In this document: positions 27,267 to 37,826 of the stretch, in pieces
How the letters are laid out: each line of letters begins with the position of its first letter
Position numbering within the stretch: position 1 is the first letter of the stretch
DNA from: Nitrosospira multiformis
GTDB lineage: Bacteria; Pseudomonadota; Gammaproteobacteria; Burkholderiales; Nitrosomonadaceae
Length of the DNA stretch: 64,000 bases
Direction of reading: 5' to 3'
Assembly: GCA_017306155.1 (NCBI GenBank)
Contig: JAFKJB010000010.1
Location: forward strand, 93,023-157,022
Made by a program: the position numbers and the translations under genes
Notes under the pieces: generated by a model
What the model saw: only the letters and a program-made list of their open reading frames with translations
Databases searched by the model: none
Told to the model about the DNA's origin: nothing

Positions 27267-28970
27267 TTATACCAGGATCATTTCAGAGAGACCTTTGCCG
27301 CCCGGCACCATCGGGAACACATTTTCGGTCTGGTCGGTGACGAAATCCATGAACACCAGTCTGCCCTTGAGCTTGAATGCCTCCTGCAGGGCAGCTTCGA
27401 TATCGCCGGGCTGCTCGATTCGCATGCCGACATGTCCGTAACTCTCCGCCAGCTTCACGAAATCGGGTAGCGCGTCCATGTAAGACTCTGCGTAGCGGTT
27501 GCCGTGGAAGAATTCCTGCCACTGCCGTACCATTCCCATATAGCGGTTATTCAGGTTGATGATCTTGAGCGGAAGGTGATATTGCTTGCAGGTCGACAGC
27601 TCCTGGATGCACATCTGGATGCTTGCTTCGCCAGTAATGCAGGCCACATGCGCGCCTGGATTGGCCATCTGGACTCCCATGGCCGAGGGCAGGCCGAAAC
27701 CCATTGTTCCAAGGCCTCCGGAATTGATCCATCGCCGCGGCTGATCGAATTTGTAAAATTGCGCTGCCCACATCTGGTGCTGGCCAACGTCCGAGGTAAT
27801 GAAAGCATCGCCGTTCGTTACCTTGTAGAGTGTTTCCACTACCATCTGTGGTTTGATGATCGCGCTTGTGCGGTCATACCTGAGACAGTCGCGTTCGCGC
27901 CATGAATCGATCTGGGCCCACCAGGCGTCAAGAGTGCTCTGGTCGGGTTTTTCCTTGCGCAGTTCAAGCAGCTTGATAAGCTCATCCAGCACATCGGAGA
28001 CATTGCCGACGATAGGCACATCCACCTTGACCCGCTTCGAAATGGATGAGGGATCGATATCGATGTGGATGATCTTTCGATCCGGATTGTAGAAATGCTT
28101 GGGGTTGCCGATGACGCGATCATCGAAACGGGCGCCTACCGCCACCAGCACATCGCAATGCTGCATCGCCATGTTGGCCTCGTAAGTGCCATGCATACCC
28201 AGCATGCCGACGAACTGACGGTCTGTTGCGGGATAACCGCCCAACCCCATCAAAGTGTTTGTGCAGGGAAAGCGCAGCAGACGCACGAGTTCCGTCAACC
28301 GGGCAGCGGCATTGCTGAGGATGACCCCCCCTCCGGTGTAGATCATTGGACGCCTGGCTTCCAGGATCAGTTGAACTGCTTTTTTGATCTGACCGGCATG
28401 TCCCCGGATATTCGGATTATAGGAGCGCATTGTGATACGCTCGGGATAAGCGAATTTTGTTTTCTGCTGGCTCACGTCCTTCGGGATGTCGACCAGCACC
28501 GGGCCGGGACGGCCTGTCGAAGCGATATAGAACGCTTTTTTGATGGTGGCGGCAAGCTCTGTGACATCCTTCACCAGAAAGTTGTGTTTCACGCAGGGGC
28601 GCGTGATGCCTACGGTATCGACCTCCTGGAACGCGTCCAGGCCGATAGCATGGGTGGGCACCTGGCCGCTGATGATGACGAGGGGAATCGAATCCATATA
28701 GGCGGTGGCGATGCCGGTCACGGCGTTGGTCACGCCCGGCCCGGAAGTGACCAGTGCTACCCCTATCTTGTTGCTGGAGCGGGCATAGCCATCCGCGGCA
28801 TGTACCGCGGCCTGTTCATGCCGCACCAGGATGTGTCTGACCTTATCCTGCTTGAACAATTCATCATACAGGAACAGCACAGCGCCCCCTGGGTAGCCGA
28901 AAATATGTTCTACCCCTTCCTCTTGTAAGCAACGCACCGTAATTTCGGCGCCCGTCAATTCCGCGCTCAT
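27267..28970 (-). CDS. ilvB: acetolactate synthase large (catalytic) subunit
   Basis: ThDP-dependent enzyme joining pyruvate to pyruvate or 2-oxobutyrate, the first committed step for branched-chain amino acids. It shows GAEITVRCLQEEGVEHIFGYPGGAV at the N-terminus, the central FAD-region VGARFDDRVIG, and the ThDP site with GEASIQMCIQEL. The usual Asp in the GDG position of the ThDP motif reads GEAS, as in many acetolactate synthases. ATG 28970 follows CAGGAAAG; the longer frame to 29135 would add 55 residues unlike the family. First gene of ilvBHC. Confidence 0.95.
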   Translation of the reverse strand: MSAELTGAEITVRCLQEEGVEHIFGYPGGAVLFLYDELFKQDKVRHILVRHEQAAVHAADGYARSSNKIGVALVTSGPGVTNAVTGIATAYMDSIPLVIISGQVPTHAIGLDAFQEVDTVGITRPCVKHNFLVKDVTELAATIKKAFYIASTGRPGPVLVDIPKDVSQQKTKFAYPERITMRSYNPNIRGHAGQIKKAVQLILEARRPMIYTGGGVILSNAAARLTELVRLLRFPCTNTLMGLGGYPATDRQFVGMLGMHGTYEANMAMQHCDVLVAVGARFDDRVIGNPKHFYNPDRKIIHIDIDPSSISKRVKVDVPIVGNVSDVLDELIKLLELRKEKPDQSTLDAWWAQIDSWRERDCLRYDRTSAIIKPQMVVETLYKVTNGDAFITSDVGQHQMWAAQFYKFDQPRRWINSGGLGTMGFGLPSAMGVQMANPGAHVACITGEASIQMCIQELSTCKQYHLPLKIINLNNRYMGMVRQWQEFFHGNRYAESYMDALPDFVKLAESYGHVGMRIEQPGDIEAALQEAFKLKGRLVFMDFVTDQTENVFPMVPGGKGLSEMILV

Positions 28971-29027
28971 GCTTTCCTGCGTTTCAAGATGTTGAATATC
29001 GGCAATATATGTTGGGTTAAACATTAA

Positions 29028-29056
29028 ACAGTAACGGTTAGGCGACTTTTGGTCAA
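29028..29056 (-). promoter_or_regulatory. sigma-70 type promoter of ilvBHC
   Basis: On the minus strand TTGACC, 17 bp, TACTGT, about 55-85 bp upstream of the ilvB ATG. No leader peptide rich in branched-chain residues is evident in the short leader. Confidence 0.5.
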
Positions 29057-29283
29057 CAGGTTCAAATATGGAATCAACAGGTGTGCGGAGCACTCTCAAA
29101 TGCGCTAAAACCGTTATCCGCCGCACAATTCGCAAGCGGCTCAGGGATGACAGATCAGGAAGCCATGAATCAGAGCAGGATGGATCTCAAGGCCCCGCTT
29201 CTGAAGAACACACGCATACAACCGCAGTATTGGGCTGTAGCGTCACGATACTTGATTCTGCGCTCCACGAAGGAATGAAAAGC

Positions 29284-29733
29284 TTAATTTTTACTGTCCT
29301 TTTCATCCCCTTTTCGATACGGACATGAGGGCTTGATGCAATCCGCGTAAAGTGAAAGCGAATGCTCATGTATGGCAAATCCGCGTTCGCGGGCAATCCT
29401 GATCTGACGCTTCTCGATTTCAGCGTCATAAAATTCTTCCACTCTGCCGCATTGCAGGCAGACCAGATGGTCGTGATGGGCGTCGCTGGCGAGCTCAAAC
29501 ACTGCCTTGCCGCCTTCAAAATGGTGGCGCTCGAGCAACCCGGCCTGTTCAAACTGGGTCAGTACCCGGTAGACCGTAGCCAGACCGATATCATCACCTT
29601 CGCTGATGAGCGTTCTGTAAACATCTTCCGCGGAGAGATGCCGAACAGGACTGCTTTCGAACAGGCTCAGTATTCTAAGGCGCGGCAGCGTAGCCTTCAA
29701 GCCCATGGTCTTAAGATTGCTCGGGTTACTCAT
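29284..29733 (-). CDS. fur: ferric uptake regulator
   Basis: Fe(II)-sensing repressor of iron uptake genes. N-terminal winged helix ([47 protein letters not shown]), then [23 protein letters not shown] with regulatory metal ligands and [10 protein letters not shown] with the CxxC zinc site; a second Cys pair CIKPSCP lies near the end. 149 residues from the ATG at 29733. Divergent from bamE, a gene order conserved in many proteobacteria. Confidence 0.95.
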   Translation of the reverse strand: MSNPSNLKTMGLKATLPRLRILSLFESSPVRHLSAEDVYRTLISEGDDIGLATVYRVLTQFEQAGLLERHHFEGGKAVFELASDAHHDHLVCLQCGRVEEFYDAEIEKRQIRIARERGFAIHEHSLSLYADCIKPSCPYRKGDEKDSKN

Positions 29734-29806
29734 AGCGCATCCAATCGTCAAGTTATTTGCTGTATCATATAACGTTAAGTTTGCTTTGGAAACCTACGTC
29801 GCCGCG

Positions 29807-30511
29807 ATGCGCGCAAGAATTATCACGTTGGCTGTTCTGCTGCTCGCGGGGTGTTCATCGGTTCCTTCCTTGCTCTACAAGATAGAGATCCAGCAGGGGA
29901 ATGTCATTACCCAGGAAATGGTGAACAAGCTCAAACCCGGCATGACTCGTTCGCAAGTACGCTTTGCGCTGGGCTCGCCCATGATCAGCGATGCGTTTCA
30001 TGAAAATCGCTGGGACTATCTATATCGGTTTGAGCAGAGGGGAAGGCTGATCGAGCAGAGAAAACTCACGATCTTTTTTGAAGGCGATCATCTGGTGCGT
30101 ATCGACGGTTCGTTCACTACTCCGGTTGCCTTTCTTCAGCCTCAGCCTCAGGCGCCGGAGGCAGGTACTTCGGCAGGTATTTCGCCTGAGCCGGCCGTGT
30201 CGCCCGGTGCGGCAGCCCCGGAAAAGGGCGACAGTTCGATCCCGGCTCAGGTGCCCCCCGGCATGCCGCTTACAGCGCCCCTTTCAGCATCTCCTCCGGC
30301 GCCTGTTTCGGGCGGCACTGAGGCAATGGGCACTGTACCGCCCTTGCCTGCCCCTCAGCCTCCTTCCCCGGCATCCCTCTCAGCCGGTTCGGCCGAAGTT
30401 TCTTCGAGTGCTGCTCCAGAAGCACCCGTGGTGGAGAAGCCGGGGCCGAGGCAGGTACCCTCGCGGGCGACGGATACCGGAATTAGGGATGCAGATCAGC
30501 TAAAGGAATAG
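29807..30511 (+). CDS. bamE: outer-membrane assembly lipoprotein BamE with long C-terminal extension
   Basis: Component of the BAM complex that inserts beta-barrels into the outer membrane. The start at 29807 gives a lipoprotein signal with lipobox LLAGC (Cys16). [23 protein letters not shown] and [22 protein letters not shown] are the SmpA/OmlA core. After residue 110 about 125 residues very rich in Pro, Ala, Ser and Gly follow. BamE in E. coli is 113 residues in all, so this tail is an addition; it may reach towards peptidoglycan. Starts 73 bp from fur, divergent. Confidence 0.92.
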   Translation: MRARIITLAVLLLAGCSSVPSLLYKIEIQQGNVITQEMVNKLKPGMTRSQVRFALGSPMISDAFHENRWDYLYRFEQRGRLIEQRKLTIFFEGDHLVRIDGSFTTPVAFLQPQPQAPEAGTSAGISPEPAVSPGAAAPEKGDSSIPAQVPPGMPLTAPLSASPPAPVSGGTEAMGTVPPLPAPQPPSPASLSAGSAEVSSSAAPEAPVVEKPGPRQVPSRATDTGIRDADQLKE

Positions 30512-30518
30512 GGCAATC

Positions 30519-31352
30519 TTGCAAGTCAGTTTATCAGAAGGAATGCCGACATTGAATATTGCTGTGGCTGGAAGCGCCGGGCGTATGGGGCGGGCTTTAT
30601 TGGAGGCTGTTGAACGCGCGCCGGATCTGCGCTTGGGCGCCGCCCTCGAGCGGAGCGGGAGCCCTTATCTTGGAAAGGACGCGGGAGAGTTGATCGGGGT
30701 GCCCTGCGGGATTGAAATTACCGATAACGTTGATACGGCGCTTGATGGAAGCGAAGTGCTGATAGACTTTACCCGCCCGGAAGGAACGTTGCTTCACGTT
30801 GCCCGTTGCCGTGAGAAAAGCGTAAAAATGGTAATCGGCACAACCGGTTTTTTGCCCGAGCAGAAAGAAGCGCTCAGGACTGCTTCCCGAGACATTGCCA
30901 TCGTACTGGCGCCTAATATGAGCGTGGGTGTGAATGTCACTTTGAAACTGCTGGAGACGGCGGCTAGGGTCCTGAATGAGGATTATGACATAGAAGTTAT
31001 CGAGGCCCATCACCGCCACAAGGTGGACGCCCCTTCCGGCACTGCGCTGCTGATGGGCGAGGTAGTGGCAAAAGCTCTGGGTAAAGAGCTTTCCAAGGTC
31101 GCCGTTTACAGCCGCGAGGGCCACACGGGTGAGCGGGTGGCAGGGTCCATCGGTTTTGCCACGGTTCGCGGCGGGGATATCGTGGGGGATCATACCGTCA
31201 TGTTCGCGGGAATCGGCGAACGTATCGAAATTTCGCATAAGGCCAGTAGCCGCGCAACATTTGCCGAGGGCGCGTTGAGAGCCGCCCGCTTTCTCGCGGA
31301 TAAACGCAGCGGCATGTTCGACATGCAGGACGTGCTGGGGCTGAGGCGGTAA
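30519..31352 (+). CDS. dapB: 4-hydroxy-tetrahydrodipicolinate reductase
   Basis: NAD(P)H-dependent step of lysine and meso-diaminopimelate synthesis. It has the nucleotide fold [17 protein letters not shown], the block from [10 protein letters not shown], and the signature [19 protein letters not shown] at 30519, 11 bp behind AAGGA, is used; an ATG at 30543 gives the usual family N-terminus, but its AGAAGGA abuts the codon. It is 7 bp after bamE. Confidence 0.94.
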   Translation: MQVSLSEGMPTLNIAVAGSAGRMGRALLEAVERAPDLRLGAALERSGSPYLGKDAGELIGVPCGIEITDNVDTALDGSEVLIDFTRPEGTLLHVARCREKSVKMVIGTTGFLPEQKEALRTASRDIAIVLAPNMSVGVNVTLKLLETAARVLNEDYDIEVIEAHHRHKVDAPSGTALLMGEVVAKALGKELSKVAVYSREGHTGERVAGSIGFATVRGGDIVGDHTVMFAGIGERIEISHKASSRATFAEGALRAARFLADKRSGMFDMQDVLGLRR

Positions 31353-31498
31353 ACGGCGGCTTCAGCCCCAGCATTTCGGACGCCGTACTGCCGGTTCATT
31401 GAAGCATCGTCCTTTTGGACGTATAATTTCCAGGCTTGAAGCGGCGCGAACGGAACCTGGCGCTGTTTCTGCCTTGCCCCCAATTCCCAGGAGCCTTC

Positions 31499-32650
31499 GT
31501 GTCACAACATTCGTATGCCGTCCTTGCGCTTGCTGACGGCACAGTTTTTCGCGGCATGTCCATCGGTGCGGAGGGTGTCAGTACAGGGGAGGTGGTCTTC
31601 AACACCTCGATGACGGGATATCAGGAAATTCTCACGGATCCATCCTACTGCCGCCAGATCGTTACCCTCACTTATCCCCATGTAGGCAACACAGGCACCA
31701 ATCCGGATGACGTGGAGTCCGGCAACATCGATCGGATACATGCTGCCGGGCTGGTGATAAGAGATCTGCCGCTGGCCTCCAGCAACTGGCGCGAAACGCA
31801 GACGTTGCCGGAGTATCTCAGGCAGCAGGGAGTGGCCGCCATTGCCGATATCGATACCCGCAAGCTCACACGCATTCTGCGGGAAAAAGGCGCTCAGGCA
31901 GGTTGCATCATCGCGGGCCAACCGGACGAAACGGAGGCGCTGAAGCTGGCCAGGGGATTTCCTGGTCTTGCCGGTATGGATCTCGCCAAAGTGGTAAGCT
32001 GCCCGCAGCCTTATGAATGGAGCGAAGGCGAATGGCGGCTTGGGCAGGGTTATCCGGTGCAATCTCACCCCCGTTTTCATGTTGCAGCGATGGATTTCGG
32101 GATAAAGCGGAACATCCTGCGCAAGCTCGCGCAGCGCGGGTGCCGGGTCACCGTATTTCCCGCGCAGACAACTGCCGACGAGATTCTGGCATCGCAACCT
32201 GATGGAATATTCCTTTCGAACGGACCGGGTGATCCCGAAGCTTGCGACTACGCTATCGAGACAACCAGAAGGCTGCTGGAAAAGGAAATACCGATTTTCG
32301 GCGTATGCATGGGTCACCAATTGCTGGGACTGGCAACAGGCGCCAGAACTATAAAAATGAAATTTGGCCATCATGGCGCCAACCATCCGGTTCAGGATAT
32401 CGAGACGGGAAAAGTGATCATAACCAGTCAGAATCACGGATTTGCAGTAGATACGGCTACCTTGCCAGCAAATGCAAGAGTTACGCATTTATCTTTGTTC
32501 GACGGCAGTTTGCAGGGATTTGAGCTGGCAGGAAAGCCTGTATTCTGCTTTCAGGGGCATCCCGAAGCGAGTCCGGGTCCACACGACCTGGACTATCTGT
32601 TCGATAAATTTGCAGGATTGATGGAGAAAAAACGGACGAAAGCGATATGA
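31499..32650 (+). CDS. carA: carbamoyl-phosphate synthase small subunit
   Basis: Glutaminase subunit supplying ammonia to CarB for pyrimidine and arginine synthesis. N-terminal half begins [15 protein letters not shown]; the class I amidotransferase half has the nucleophile Cys in [13 protein letters not shown] and the catalytic His in [14 protein letters not shown] at 31499, 6 bp after AGGAG, is the best start; the frame is open upstream to 31436. Followed after 45 bp by carB. Confidence 0.95.
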   Translation: MSQHSYAVLALADGTVFRGMSIGAEGVSTGEVVFNTSMTGYQEILTDPSYCRQIVTLTYPHVGNTGTNPDDVESGNIDRIHAAGLVIRDLPLASSNWRETQTLPEYLRQQGVAAIADIDTRKLTRILREKGAQAGCIIAGQPDETEALKLARGFPGLAGMDLAKVVSCPQPYEWSEGEWRLGQGYPVQSHPRFHVAAMDFGIKRNILRKLAQRGCRVTVFPAQTTADEILASQPDGIFLSNGPGDPEACDYAIETTRRLLEKEIPIFGVCMGHQLLGLATGARTIKMKFGHHGANHPVQDIETGKVIITSQNHGFAVDTATLPANARVTHLSLFDGSLQGFELAGKPVFCFQGHPEASPGPHDLDYLFDKFAGLMEKKRTKAI

Positions 32651-32695
32651 AGCCGGGAAGCCGTCCGTCCTTTCCCGTTTTCGTTCCTCCAGCTT

Positions 32696-35600
32696 ATGCC
32701 TAAACGTAACGACATCAAATCTATCCTTATCATCGGCGCGGGTCCGATTATTATCGGGCAGGCGTGCGAGTTTGATTATTCCGGTGCCCAGGCGTGCAAA
32801 GCGCTGAGGGAAGAGGGTTACCGGGTCATTCTGGTGAATTCCAATCCCGCCACGATCATGACGGATCCCGAAATGGCCGATGTGACCTACATCGAGCCTA
32901 TCATCTGGCCCATGATCGAAAAAATCATTGCTATTGAACGCCCGGATGCATTACTGCCCACCATGGGTGGACAGACAGCATTGAACTGCGCGCTGGATCT
33001 GGCAAAGAACGGCGTGCTGGAAAAATACGGAGTCGAATTGATCGGCGCTTCGCGCGAAGCAATCGACAAAGCCGAGGATCGCGAAAAATTCAAGCAGGCC
33101 ATGACAGGCATCGGCCTGGATTCTGCCCGCTCCGCCATTGCCCATAGCCTGGAGGAAGCGCTGCAGGTCCAGGCAATGGTCGGTTATCCCGCCATTATCC
33201 GCCCATCATTCACGCTGGGGGGCACGGGCGGTGGCATTGCTTATAACCGCGAAGAGTTTCTCGATATCTGCGAACGCGGGCTGGAAGCTTCCCCGACGAA
33301 GGAGCTGCTGATCGAGGAGTCGGTTATCGGCTGGAAAGAGTTCGAGATGGAAGTCATACGCGACAGGAAAGACAATTGCATTATTGTCTGCGCCATCGAA
33401 AACGTCGATCCCATGGGTGTTCACACAGGCGACTCCATCACGGTTGCACCCGCGCAAACGCTGACTGATAAGGAATATCAGATCATGCGCGATGCCTCGA
33501 TAGCGATCCTGCGTGAAATCGGGGTTGAGACCGGCGGTTCCAACGTGCAGTTTGCCATCAATCCGGAGGATGGGCGCATGTTCGTGATTGAAATGAACCC
33601 CCGGGTTTCACGCTCATCCGCACTGGCTTCAAAAGCCACCGGATTTCCCATTGCCAAGGTGGCGGCCAAGCTTGCCGTGGGTTACACCCTGGACGAGCTC
33701 AGGAACGATATCTCGGGTGGCGCAATGCCGGCCTCTTTTGAACCGTCCATAGATTACGTCGTTACCAAGATACCGCGGTTTGCCTTCGAGAAATTTCCCC
33801 AGGCCAATGATCGTCTCACCACCCAGATGAAGTCGGTAGGGGAGGTCATGGCCATCGGGCGGACGTTTCAGGAATCTCTGCAGAAAGCGCTGCGGGGGCT
33901 GGAAATCGGGGCTGATGGACTGGACGAAAAAACGACTGATATTGAAACTGTCGCGGCCGAGCTGGCCTATCCTGGTCCTGAACGAATCTGGTATGTTGCG
34001 GACGCCTTTCGCTGCGGCATGTCATTTGATGAAATACAGGCACACACCCACCTCGATCCCTGGTTTCTGACGCAGATCGAAGATTTGATACGGCAGGAAC
34101 GGTCGATTGCGGGAACAGCGCTGGGTGCGCTTGATTTTTCCACGTTCCGCAAGCTGAAACGCAGCGGTTTTTCCGACCGGCGACTTGCACAGCTGATGAA
34201 TGCGACACCTGAAGCGGTCCGCTCAAGGCGCCATCAACTCAATCTGCGCCCGGTGTACAAGCGCGTCGATACCTGTGCGGCCGAATTCGCGACCTATACG
34301 GCCTACATGTATTCCACCTATGAAGAAGAATGCGAAGCGCTGCCAAGCAATAATAAGAAAATCATGGTGCTAGGCGGAGGGCCTAACCGCATCGGTCAGG
34401 GTATCGAGTTCGACTACTGCTGTGTTCACGCCGCCCTGGCTTTGCGCGAGGATGGTTTCGAAACCATCATGATCAATTGCAACCCTGAAACGGTTTCGAC
34501 CGATTACGATACGTCCGACCGCCTTTATTTCGAACCTTTGACGCTGGAGGATGTGCTCGAAGTAGTAGCCGTGGAGAAGCCTTTGGGTGTCATCGTGCAA
34601 TTCGGGGGCCAGACTCCGCTGAAGCTTGCGCGTGATCTCGAGGCAAATGGCGTGCCGATCGTCGGCACCAGTCCGGATATGATCGATTGCGCCGAGGATA
34701 GGGAGCGTTTTCAGAAGATGCTGCACCGGCTTGGGCTGAAACAGCCGCCCAACCGTACTGCGCGCACGGCGGAGGAGGCATTTGCTGCGGCGGAAGAAAT
34801 CGGTTATCCGCTGGTGGTACGCCCGAGCTATGTATTGGGCGGCCGGGCCATGGAAATCGTCCATGAGCAGGCGCATCTGGAGCGTTACATGAAAGAGGCG
34901 GTAAAGGTCTCGCACGACTCCCCGGTGCTGCTGGATCATTTTCTGAATGATGCGGCGGAAGTGGACGTGGATGCGGTTTCGGACGGAGAGAACGTCCTGA
35001 TCGGGGGCATCATGGAACACATCGAACAGGCGGGGGTGCACTCCGGCGACTCAGCCTGTTCGCTGCCTCCCTACAGCCTATCTGCCGGGTTGCAGGACGA
35101 GTTGCGCCGTCAGACTGCGGCAATGGCGCGCGCACTCAACGTGGTGGGCCTGATGAACGTGCAATTCGCCATCCAGAACGATGTCGTCTACGTGCTGGAA
35201 GTCAATCCGAGAGCCTCCCGCACCGTGCCTTTCGTCTCCAAGGCTACCGGCATCCCTCTGGCAAAAATATCCGCCCGCTGCATGACAGGGTTGAGCCTGG
35301 TTCAGCAGGACGTGGTTCGTGAGGTAATTCCAGACTACTATTCGGTCAAGGAAGCTGTCTTCCCTTTTATCAAGTTCCCCGGCGTGGACACCATACTCGG
35401 ACCCGAAATGAAATCGACCGGTGAAGTGATGGGAGTGGGGCAGACATTTGCAGAAGCTTTCGTCAAATCCCAACTGGCGGCGGGAGTGAAACTTCCACGG
35501 AGCGGGAAGGTCTTCATAAGCGTACGCCAGGCGGACAAGCCACGCGTGGTTGAAATCGCCCGTAATCTTGCTCAGTTAGGGTTTGCGCTCTATGCTACCA

Positions 35601-35923
35601 GGGGCACCGCCGCGGTTCTGAGTGCAGCAGGCCTGTCCGTGACGCCGGTAAACAAGATGGCGGAAGGACGTCCCCACATTGTAGATATGATCAAGAACGG
35701 GGAGATGGACTTGATCATCAATACAGTGGAAGACAAGCGGAGCGTTCACGACTCCTACTCGATTCGCCACGCGGTGCTGCAGGCGCGGGTGACATACTAT
35801 ACTACGTTAGCCGGGGCGCGGGCCGCCTGCATAGGCATGGCAAACATGCAGGAATTGCACGCCTACGGATTGCAGCAACTCCACGAATCAGGGGAGGAGG
35901 CCTTGCTGAACGCCGCTTCCTGA
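32696..35923 (+). CDS. carB: carbamoyl-phosphate synthase large subunit
   Basis: Makes carbamoyl phosphate from bicarbonate, ammonia and two ATP. 1075 residues with the two homologous ATP-grasp halves; the first starts [23 protein letters not shown] and the second [20 protein letters not shown] near residue 560. A C-terminal MGS-like allosteric domain starts at [12 protein letters not shown]. No mutation seen. Confidence 0.97.
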   Translation: MPKRNDIKSILIIGAGPIIIGQACEFDYSGAQACKALREEGYRVILVNSNPATIMTDPEMADVTYIEPIIWPMIEKIIAIERPDALLPTMGGQTALNCALDLAKNGVLEKYGVELIGASREAIDKAEDREKFKQAMTGIGLDSARSAIAHSLEEALQVQAMVGYPAIIRPSFTLGGTGGGIAYNREEFLDICERGLEASPTKELLIEESVIGWKEFEMEVIRDRKDNCIIVCAIENVDPMGVHTGDSITVAPAQTLTDKEYQIMRDASIAILREIGVETGGSNVQFAINPEDGRMFVIEMNPRVSRSSALASKATGFPIAKVAAKLAVGYTLDELRNDISGGAMPASFEPSIDYVVTKIPRFAFEKFPQANDRLTTQMKSVGEVMAIGRTFQESLQKALRGLEIGADGLDEKTTDIETVAAELAYPGPERIWYVADAFRCGMSFDEIQAHTHLDPWFLTQIEDLIRQERSIAGTALGALDFSTFRKLKRSGFSDRRLAQLMNATPEAVRSRRHQLNLRPVYKRVDTCAAEFATYTAYMYSTYEEECEALPSNNKKIMVLGGGPNRIGQGIEFDYCCVHAALALREDGFETIMINCNPETVSTDYDTSDRLYFEPLTLEDVLEVVAVEKPLGVIVQFGGQTPLKLARDLEANGVPIVGTSPDMIDCAEDRERFQKMLHRLGLKQPPNRTARTAEEAFAAAEEIGYPLVVRPSYVLGGRAMEIVHEQAHLERYMKEAVKVSHDSPVLLDHFLNDAAEVDVDAVSDGENVLIGGIMEHIEQAGVHSGDSACSLPPYSLSAGLQDELRRQTAAMARALNVVGLMNVQFAIQNDVVYVLEVNPRASRTVPFVSKATGIPLAKISARCMTGLSLVQQDVVREVIPDYYSVKEAVFPFIKFPGVDTILGPEMKSTGEVMGVGQTFAEAFVKSQLAAGVKLPRSGKVFISVRQADKPRVVEIARNLAQLGFALYATRGTAAVLSAAGLSVTPVNKMAEGRPHIVDMIKNGEMDLIINTVEDKRSVHDSYSIRHAVLQARVTYYTTLAGARAACIGMANMQELHAYGLQQLHESGEEALLNAAS

Positions 35924-36031
35924 AGTGAGAACTTTGAATTCAAATTTTGAATTGCCCAAGGAGGCCGTGCTCCGGTATAGCAATATCGAACAACAGGCAC
36001 ACCCGATCCAAAACAGGTAGCAGAAGAGACT

Positions 36032-36508
36032 ATGAGTACAATTCCCTTGACAGTGACAGGCGCGGGAAAACTGCGCGCCGAATTGCATGAGATGAAAACA
36101 GTTCATCGTCCCGCCGTGATTGCGGCCATTGCGGAAGCTCGATCCCATGGTGACCTTTCCGAAAACGCCGAATACGAAGCGGCCAAGGAACGTCAGGGTT
36201 TTATCGAAGGACGTATTGCTGAACTTGAGAGCAAGCTCTCCAATGCACAGATCATCGATCCGACGACGCTGGATGCGGATGGAGCCTGCGTATTCGGTGC
36301 AACCATCGACCTTGAGGATATCGAGTCTGCCACAACCGTTACGTATCAGATTGTCGGGGATGATGAAGCGGATATCAAGGAGGGAAAGATTTCCATCAGT
36401 TCCCCTATCTCTCGCGCTCTGATAGGCAAATATCCAGGGGATGTGGCTGAGGTGATGGCGCCGGGCGGAGTGCGGGAATACGAAATTCTCGATGTGAGAT
36501 ATATTTGA
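36032..36508 (+). CDS. greA: transcription elongation factor GreA
   Basis: Rescues backtracked RNA polymerase by stimulating transcript cleavage. 158 residues: N-terminal coiled coil with the acidic tip [21 protein letters not shown] (Asp and Glu at the tip), then the FKBP-like domain ending with [17 protein letters not shown]. It follows carB by 108 bp, an order seen in other proteobacteria. Confidence 0.96.
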   Translation: MSTIPLTVTGAGKLRAELHEMKTVHRPAVIAAIAEARSHGDLSENAEYEAAKERQGFIEGRIAELESKLSNAQIIDPTTLDADGACVFGATIDLEDIESATTVTYQIVGDDEADIKEGKISISSPISRALIGKYPGDVAEVMAPGGVREYEILDVRYI

Positions 36509-36721
36509 AGAGGCTTTCGGGCACGAAACCAGGAGCTCGCGCGCTTTACCTTGAATTTGAATATATAGGTCCTGTCCGCATGTGTTCTCTCCGGAACGCG
36601 TTTCTCCGGATGCGGATATGGGAATCCATACCAATCCACGAGCGGAGCGACCAGGTCCCTAGGTCCAGTCCAGTAGGTATTTCGGTTGATCCACTGCCAA
36701 TAGACTCATTCCCGGCTTGCT

Positions 36722-37009
36722 TCAGTTCTTTATTTTTTCGGGTTCAGGACGGTAAATCACCAGCATCTTGCCGATGTGCTGCACCGGTGCAGCGTTGAGG
36801 CGTTCGCAAACTTTCTCCAGTAACGCGTTTCGTATTTCCCAGTCGTCACTCGCCACTTTGATTTTGATCAGTTCGTGGCTTTTAAGTCGCTGATCCAGTT
36901 CGTTCAACACGTTGTCCGATAAACCCGCTGCGCCTATCCAGACGACCGGCTTGAGGGCATGCGCGCGAGCCTTGAGGCCGCGTCGGAAATCTGGAGTAAG
37001 TGCTAACAT
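36722..37009 (-). CDS. yhbY: YhbY family CRM-domain RNA-binding protein
   Basis: Small ribosome-assembly-associated protein. 95 residues with the CRM fold, including LKPVVWIGAAGLSDNVLNELDQ and the GxxG-type loop. ATG at 37009 follows AAAGAAG. Divergent from rlmE, with only 29 bp between the starts; this pairing is conserved in many proteobacteria. Confidence 0.93.
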   Translation of the reverse strand: MLALTPDFRRGLKARAHALKPVVWIGAAGLSDNVLNELDQRLKSHELIKIKVASDDWEIRNALLEKVCERLNAAPVQHIGKMLVIYRPEPEKIKN

Positions 37010-37038
37010 ATCTTCTTTCACGACCATCAGTTTACGCG

Positions 37039-37659
37039 ATGAAGCGGACCAAAACCAGCAAAGCCTGGATGAAGGAGCATGTAAATGACTTTTTTGTCAA
37101 GCAGGCGAAAAAGGAGGGCTACCGCTCCCGCGCGGCCTATAAGCTGATGGAGATCGCCGACCGCGATCACTTGTTCAGGCCGGGCATGACGATAGTAGAC
37201 CTGGGCGCCGCTCCCGGCGGGTGGTCGCAGGTGGCGGCCGAGAAACTCGCGGGGAAGGGCAGGCTGGTTGCCGTGGATATCCTGGAAATGGCACCCATAT
37301 CCGGCGTAACCTTCATTCAGGGAGATTTCAGCGAGGCCCCTGTCCTGGCCGAATTGAAGGAACAATTGAGGGATTTGCCTGTTGACCTTGTAATTTGCGA
37401 TATGTCGCCTAATATAACGGGCATAGGGATAATTGATCAAGCGCGTGGCATGCAACTGGCGGAACTGGCCCTCGAGTTTTGTACCGAGCGGTTGAACTCT
37501 GGCGGCAACTTCCTCGTCAAAGTGTTTCAAGGTTCTGGTTTTGACGAGTTTTTTCGCGCGATGCGCGCTACATTCAATCGGGTGGTAACCCGTAAACCCT
37601 TGGCATCACGGGGTCGGAGCAGCGAAATCTATTTGCTGGGACTGGGGAAACGGGATTGA
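37039..37659 (+). CDS. rlmE: 23S rRNA 2'-O-methyltransferase (U2552)
   Basis: FtsJ/RrmJ methyltransferase acting on the A-loop of 23S rRNA. 206 residues with SAM motif VDLGAAPGGWSQVA, the block QGDFSE, and catalytic K-D-K residues: Lys in SRAAYKL, Asp in CDMSPN, Lys in FLVKVFQG. The start at 37039 gives the family N-terminus; the upstream frame overlaps yhbY. ftsH follows, as in E. coli. Confidence 0.95.
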   Translation: MKRTKTSKAWMKEHVNDFFVKQAKKEGYRSRAAYKLMEIADRDHLFRPGMTIVDLGAAPGGWSQVAAEKLAGKGRLVAVDILEMAPISGVTFIQGDFSEAPVLAELKEQLRDLPVDLVICDMSPNITGIGIIDQARGMQLAELALEFCTERLNSGGNFLVKVFQGSGFDEFFRAMRATFNRVVTRKPLASRGRSSEIYLLGLGKRD

Positions 37660-37756
37660 ACATTCCGGTCACATGTCAGATAAATATGGACATATAGGGA
37701 CTGGGAGGTTGCAGATCCCCACGCGAACCTGGAGGCTGGTAGCAGGGATAACGGCT

Positions 37757-37784
37757 ATTCTAAATCTGGAAATGGGTTTAGAAT
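37757..37784 (+). other. stem-loop in the ftsH leader
   Basis: ATTCTAAA/TTTAGAAT with a 12-nt loop, 43 bp upstream of the ftsH start. It may act in the mRNA leader, but function is not known. Confidence 0.4.
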
Positions 37785-37826
37785 GAAACATTCGAGTATT
37801 TTGACGGCGCAAGCCAAGGAGCTACT

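Noticed and set aside
31502-32488. 328-codon minus-strand frame
   Set aside because: Antisense to carA, which has all family motifs.
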